Positions 4,399 to 5,645 of a stretch of DNA of 5,645 nt are shown here, in pieces (position 1 is the first letter of the stretch; each line of letters begins with the position of its first letter). A model generated the notes under the pieces. The model saw only the letters and a program-made list of their open reading frames with translations. It was not told the DNA's origin and did no database searches. The translations under genes and the position numbers were made by a program. The DNA comes from Candidatus Methanophagales archaeon (GTDB taxonomy: Archaea; Halobacteriota; Syntropharchaeia; Alkanophagales; Methanospirareceae): assembly GCA_030668065.1 (NCBI GenBank), contig DAOUUS010000113.1, forward strand, positions 1 through 5,645, read 5' to 3'.

Positions 4399-5645
4399 AT
4401 GCCACTCAACATCCCCACACTGCATAGACTAAAAGAACTAAGAACAGAAACCGAAGTAGTATTGACCTTCAAGTTCCAGTCGCCCGAAATAGCCAAAGAA
4501 AGCGAACCCGGGCAATTCGTTATGGTCTGGAATCCCGGAGTAGACGAGATACCAATCTCAATTGCCGCTGCTACCCCGACCGGCGAAATAGAAATAGCAA
4601 TTGCGGATGTCGGTGATTGTAGTCACCGCCTACATCAAAAGCACGTAGGCGATTTGATCGGTCTAAGAGGCCCCTATGGTAACGGATTCAGAATCACAGG
4701 CGAGAGGATTTGCATGGTCGCGGGCGGCTATGGTGCAGCGCCTTTGCGGTACGCCGCGAAACAAGCGCACGAATCCGGCATAGACGTTGTGGTTCTGACA
4801 GGCGCAAAAAGTAGTGCAGAACTTTTGTATATCCATGATTTTGAACGGCGGGACTGTGACGTAAGAATAGCGACCGAAAACGGTTCTGAAGGCTACAAAG
4901 GGCTGGTCACAGCGTTATTAGACGAAATACTGGCTGCGGGTGAACGGTTTGAGCAAGTATTTACATGTGGTCCTGAACTGATGCTGGCACGAGTTTGTGC
5001 GATCACGAACCGGGCAAGGATACCCACGCAAGTCTCGGTAGAGCGAATAGTAAAATGTGGATGCGGTGCATGTGGCTCTTGCGACATTGGCGGTTTTCGA
5101 GTTTGTAAAGACGGCCCGGTTTTCGATGCTGAGACACTGAAACACACGGAATTTGGGATCTGGAAGCGCGAGAAGAGCGGTAAAAGAAGCCCTATTACGC
5201 TTGATACCGAGGAGTTAATATCCCGGCCTTCTTCGCTTTTCACGCCTGAATACGAACCCCTGTTAGCAACAAAATTCTGCGGGATTGATTTTAGCAATCC
5301 AATTGCGAACGCAGCAGGATTTGGCGTTTCCGGGAAGTTACTGTATAGATACGCAGTAGCAGGTGCGGGTGCTGTCGTGACAAAATCGGTTGGGCTGTAT
5401 GAGCGAGAGGGCTACCCAAACCCGACATTCCTGGAAGTATCGCCTCACAGCTATGCGAATGCGATGGGGCTCCCAAATCCGGGGATCGAGAATTACGGAC
5501 GGGAGATAGGCGATGCGAAATGTGCAGATGTGCCTCTAATCTTGAGTATATTCGGTAAAGACGTGGCGGAATGCCGCGAAGTAGCGAAACGCGCTATCCG
5601 TTATCCCGTAGACATGCTTGAATTTAATGCCTCCTGTCCGCATTC
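4399..5645 (+). CDS. pyrKD: Dihydroorotate dehydrogenase, fused PyrK-PyrD, cut by the window end
   Basis: The frame is open for 415 codons from ATG 4399 to the window edge. Residues 1-262 are PyrK, the FAD/[2Fe-2S] electron-transfer subunit of class 1B dihydroorotate dehydrogenase. They show a flavin-site IPISIA (51-56, with Ile where many homologues have Arg), GPYGNGF (91-97), VAGGYGAAPL (107-116), TCGPELML (189-196), and four iron-sulfur cysteines at 220, 225, 228 and 236 followed by KDGPVF. The PyrK-type ending, FGIWKREKSGK, passes through a linker (about 263-288) into PyrD: FCGIDFSNPIANAAGF, VVTKSVG (the FMN-region lysine, 329), NAMGLPNPGIENY, and EFNASCPH, where Cys413 matches the class 1 catalytic cysteine. 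The enzyme oxidises dihydroorotate to orotate in UMP synthesis and passes electrons to NAD+ through PyrK. The two are normally separate adjacent genes. The linker contains no Met, Val-GTG or TTG start, so this is a true single-chain fusion as read. Confidence 0.93.
   Translation, partial: MPLNIPTLHRLKELRTETEVVLTFKFQSPEIAKESEPGQFVMVWNPGVDEIPISIAAATPTGEIEIAIADVGDCSHRLHQKHVGDLIGLRGPYGNGFRITGERICMVAGGYGAAPLRYAAKQAHESGIDVVVLTGAKSSAELLYIHDFERRDCDVRIATENGSEGYKGLVTALLDEILAAGERFEQVFTCGPELMLARVCAITNRARIPTQVSVERIVKCGCGACGSCDIGGFRVCKDGPVFDAETLKHTEFGIWKREKSGKRSPITLDTEELISRPSSLFTPEYEPLLATKFCGIDFSNPIANAAGFGVSGKLLYRYAVAGAGAVVTKSVGLYEREGYPNPTFLEVSPHSYANAMGLPNPGIENYGREIGDAKCADVPLILSIFGKDVAECREVAKRAIRYPVDMLEFNASCPH

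Noticed and set aside
4893..5476. Minus-strand frames (4893-5297, 4918-5145, 5291-5476) opposite pyrK-pyrD.
   Set aside because: They are antisense shadows of a strongly supported enzyme gene.

Overview
The window looks archaeal, most likely a methanogen-related euryarchaeote such as the ANME-1/Methanophagales group. This is inferred from style and not from a marker gene. Supporting signs are TATA-box promoters (TTTTATATA and CTATATAAG) in place of bacterial -35/-10 pairs, a GLUG-repeat surface protein with an archaeal-type C-terminal sorting signal, and an archaeal-style PyrK sequence. Base composition is moderate, with AT-rich gaps.

Layout, left to right. Bases 1-161 hold the C-terminal end of a + strand protein that resembles a ribbon-helix-helix regulator. 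Bases 162-483 hold no gene, but contain a 109-bp segment bounded by inverted repeats, short repeats, a hairpin and T-tracts. A 391-residue secreted GLUG-repeat protein runs on the minus strand (484-1659) from a clear TATA box near 1698. A divergent + strand gene (about 1932-2888, 318 residues) encodes a protein I do not recognise; a 17-codon ORF overlaps its stop by ATGA and may be the stump of a lost next gene.

Bases 2946-4141 form a minus-strand cassette. The promoter-proximal gene (3430-4141) resembles the Nmad2 (nucleotide-modification-associated domain 2) family and is split by a one-base frameshift near 3862. It overlaps a HicA-type toxin region, which reads in frame into a HicB-type antitoxin. 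The antitoxin has its own strong internal Shine-Dalgarno and ATG. The cassette is AT-rich and shows several reading-frame irregularities, while its neighbours are intact, so it looks like an acquired, partly decayed accessory or defence module (or carries local sequence errors).

Bases 4142-4398 are a divergent intergenic region with a perfect dyad, repeated TCGTTATAT boxes and a 30-bp imperfect tandem repeat, a good candidate control region for the cassette. From 4399 to the end of the window runs one uninterrupted + strand frame that fuses PyrK, the electron-transfer subunit of dihydroorotate dehydrogenase, to the N-terminal half of PyrD, the catalytic subunit. This is a pyrimidine-biosynthesis enzyme in an uncommon single-chain arrangement. 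The most notable items are the Nmad2-like/HicA/HicB cassette with its antitoxin-only start signal, and the PyrK-PyrD fusion.
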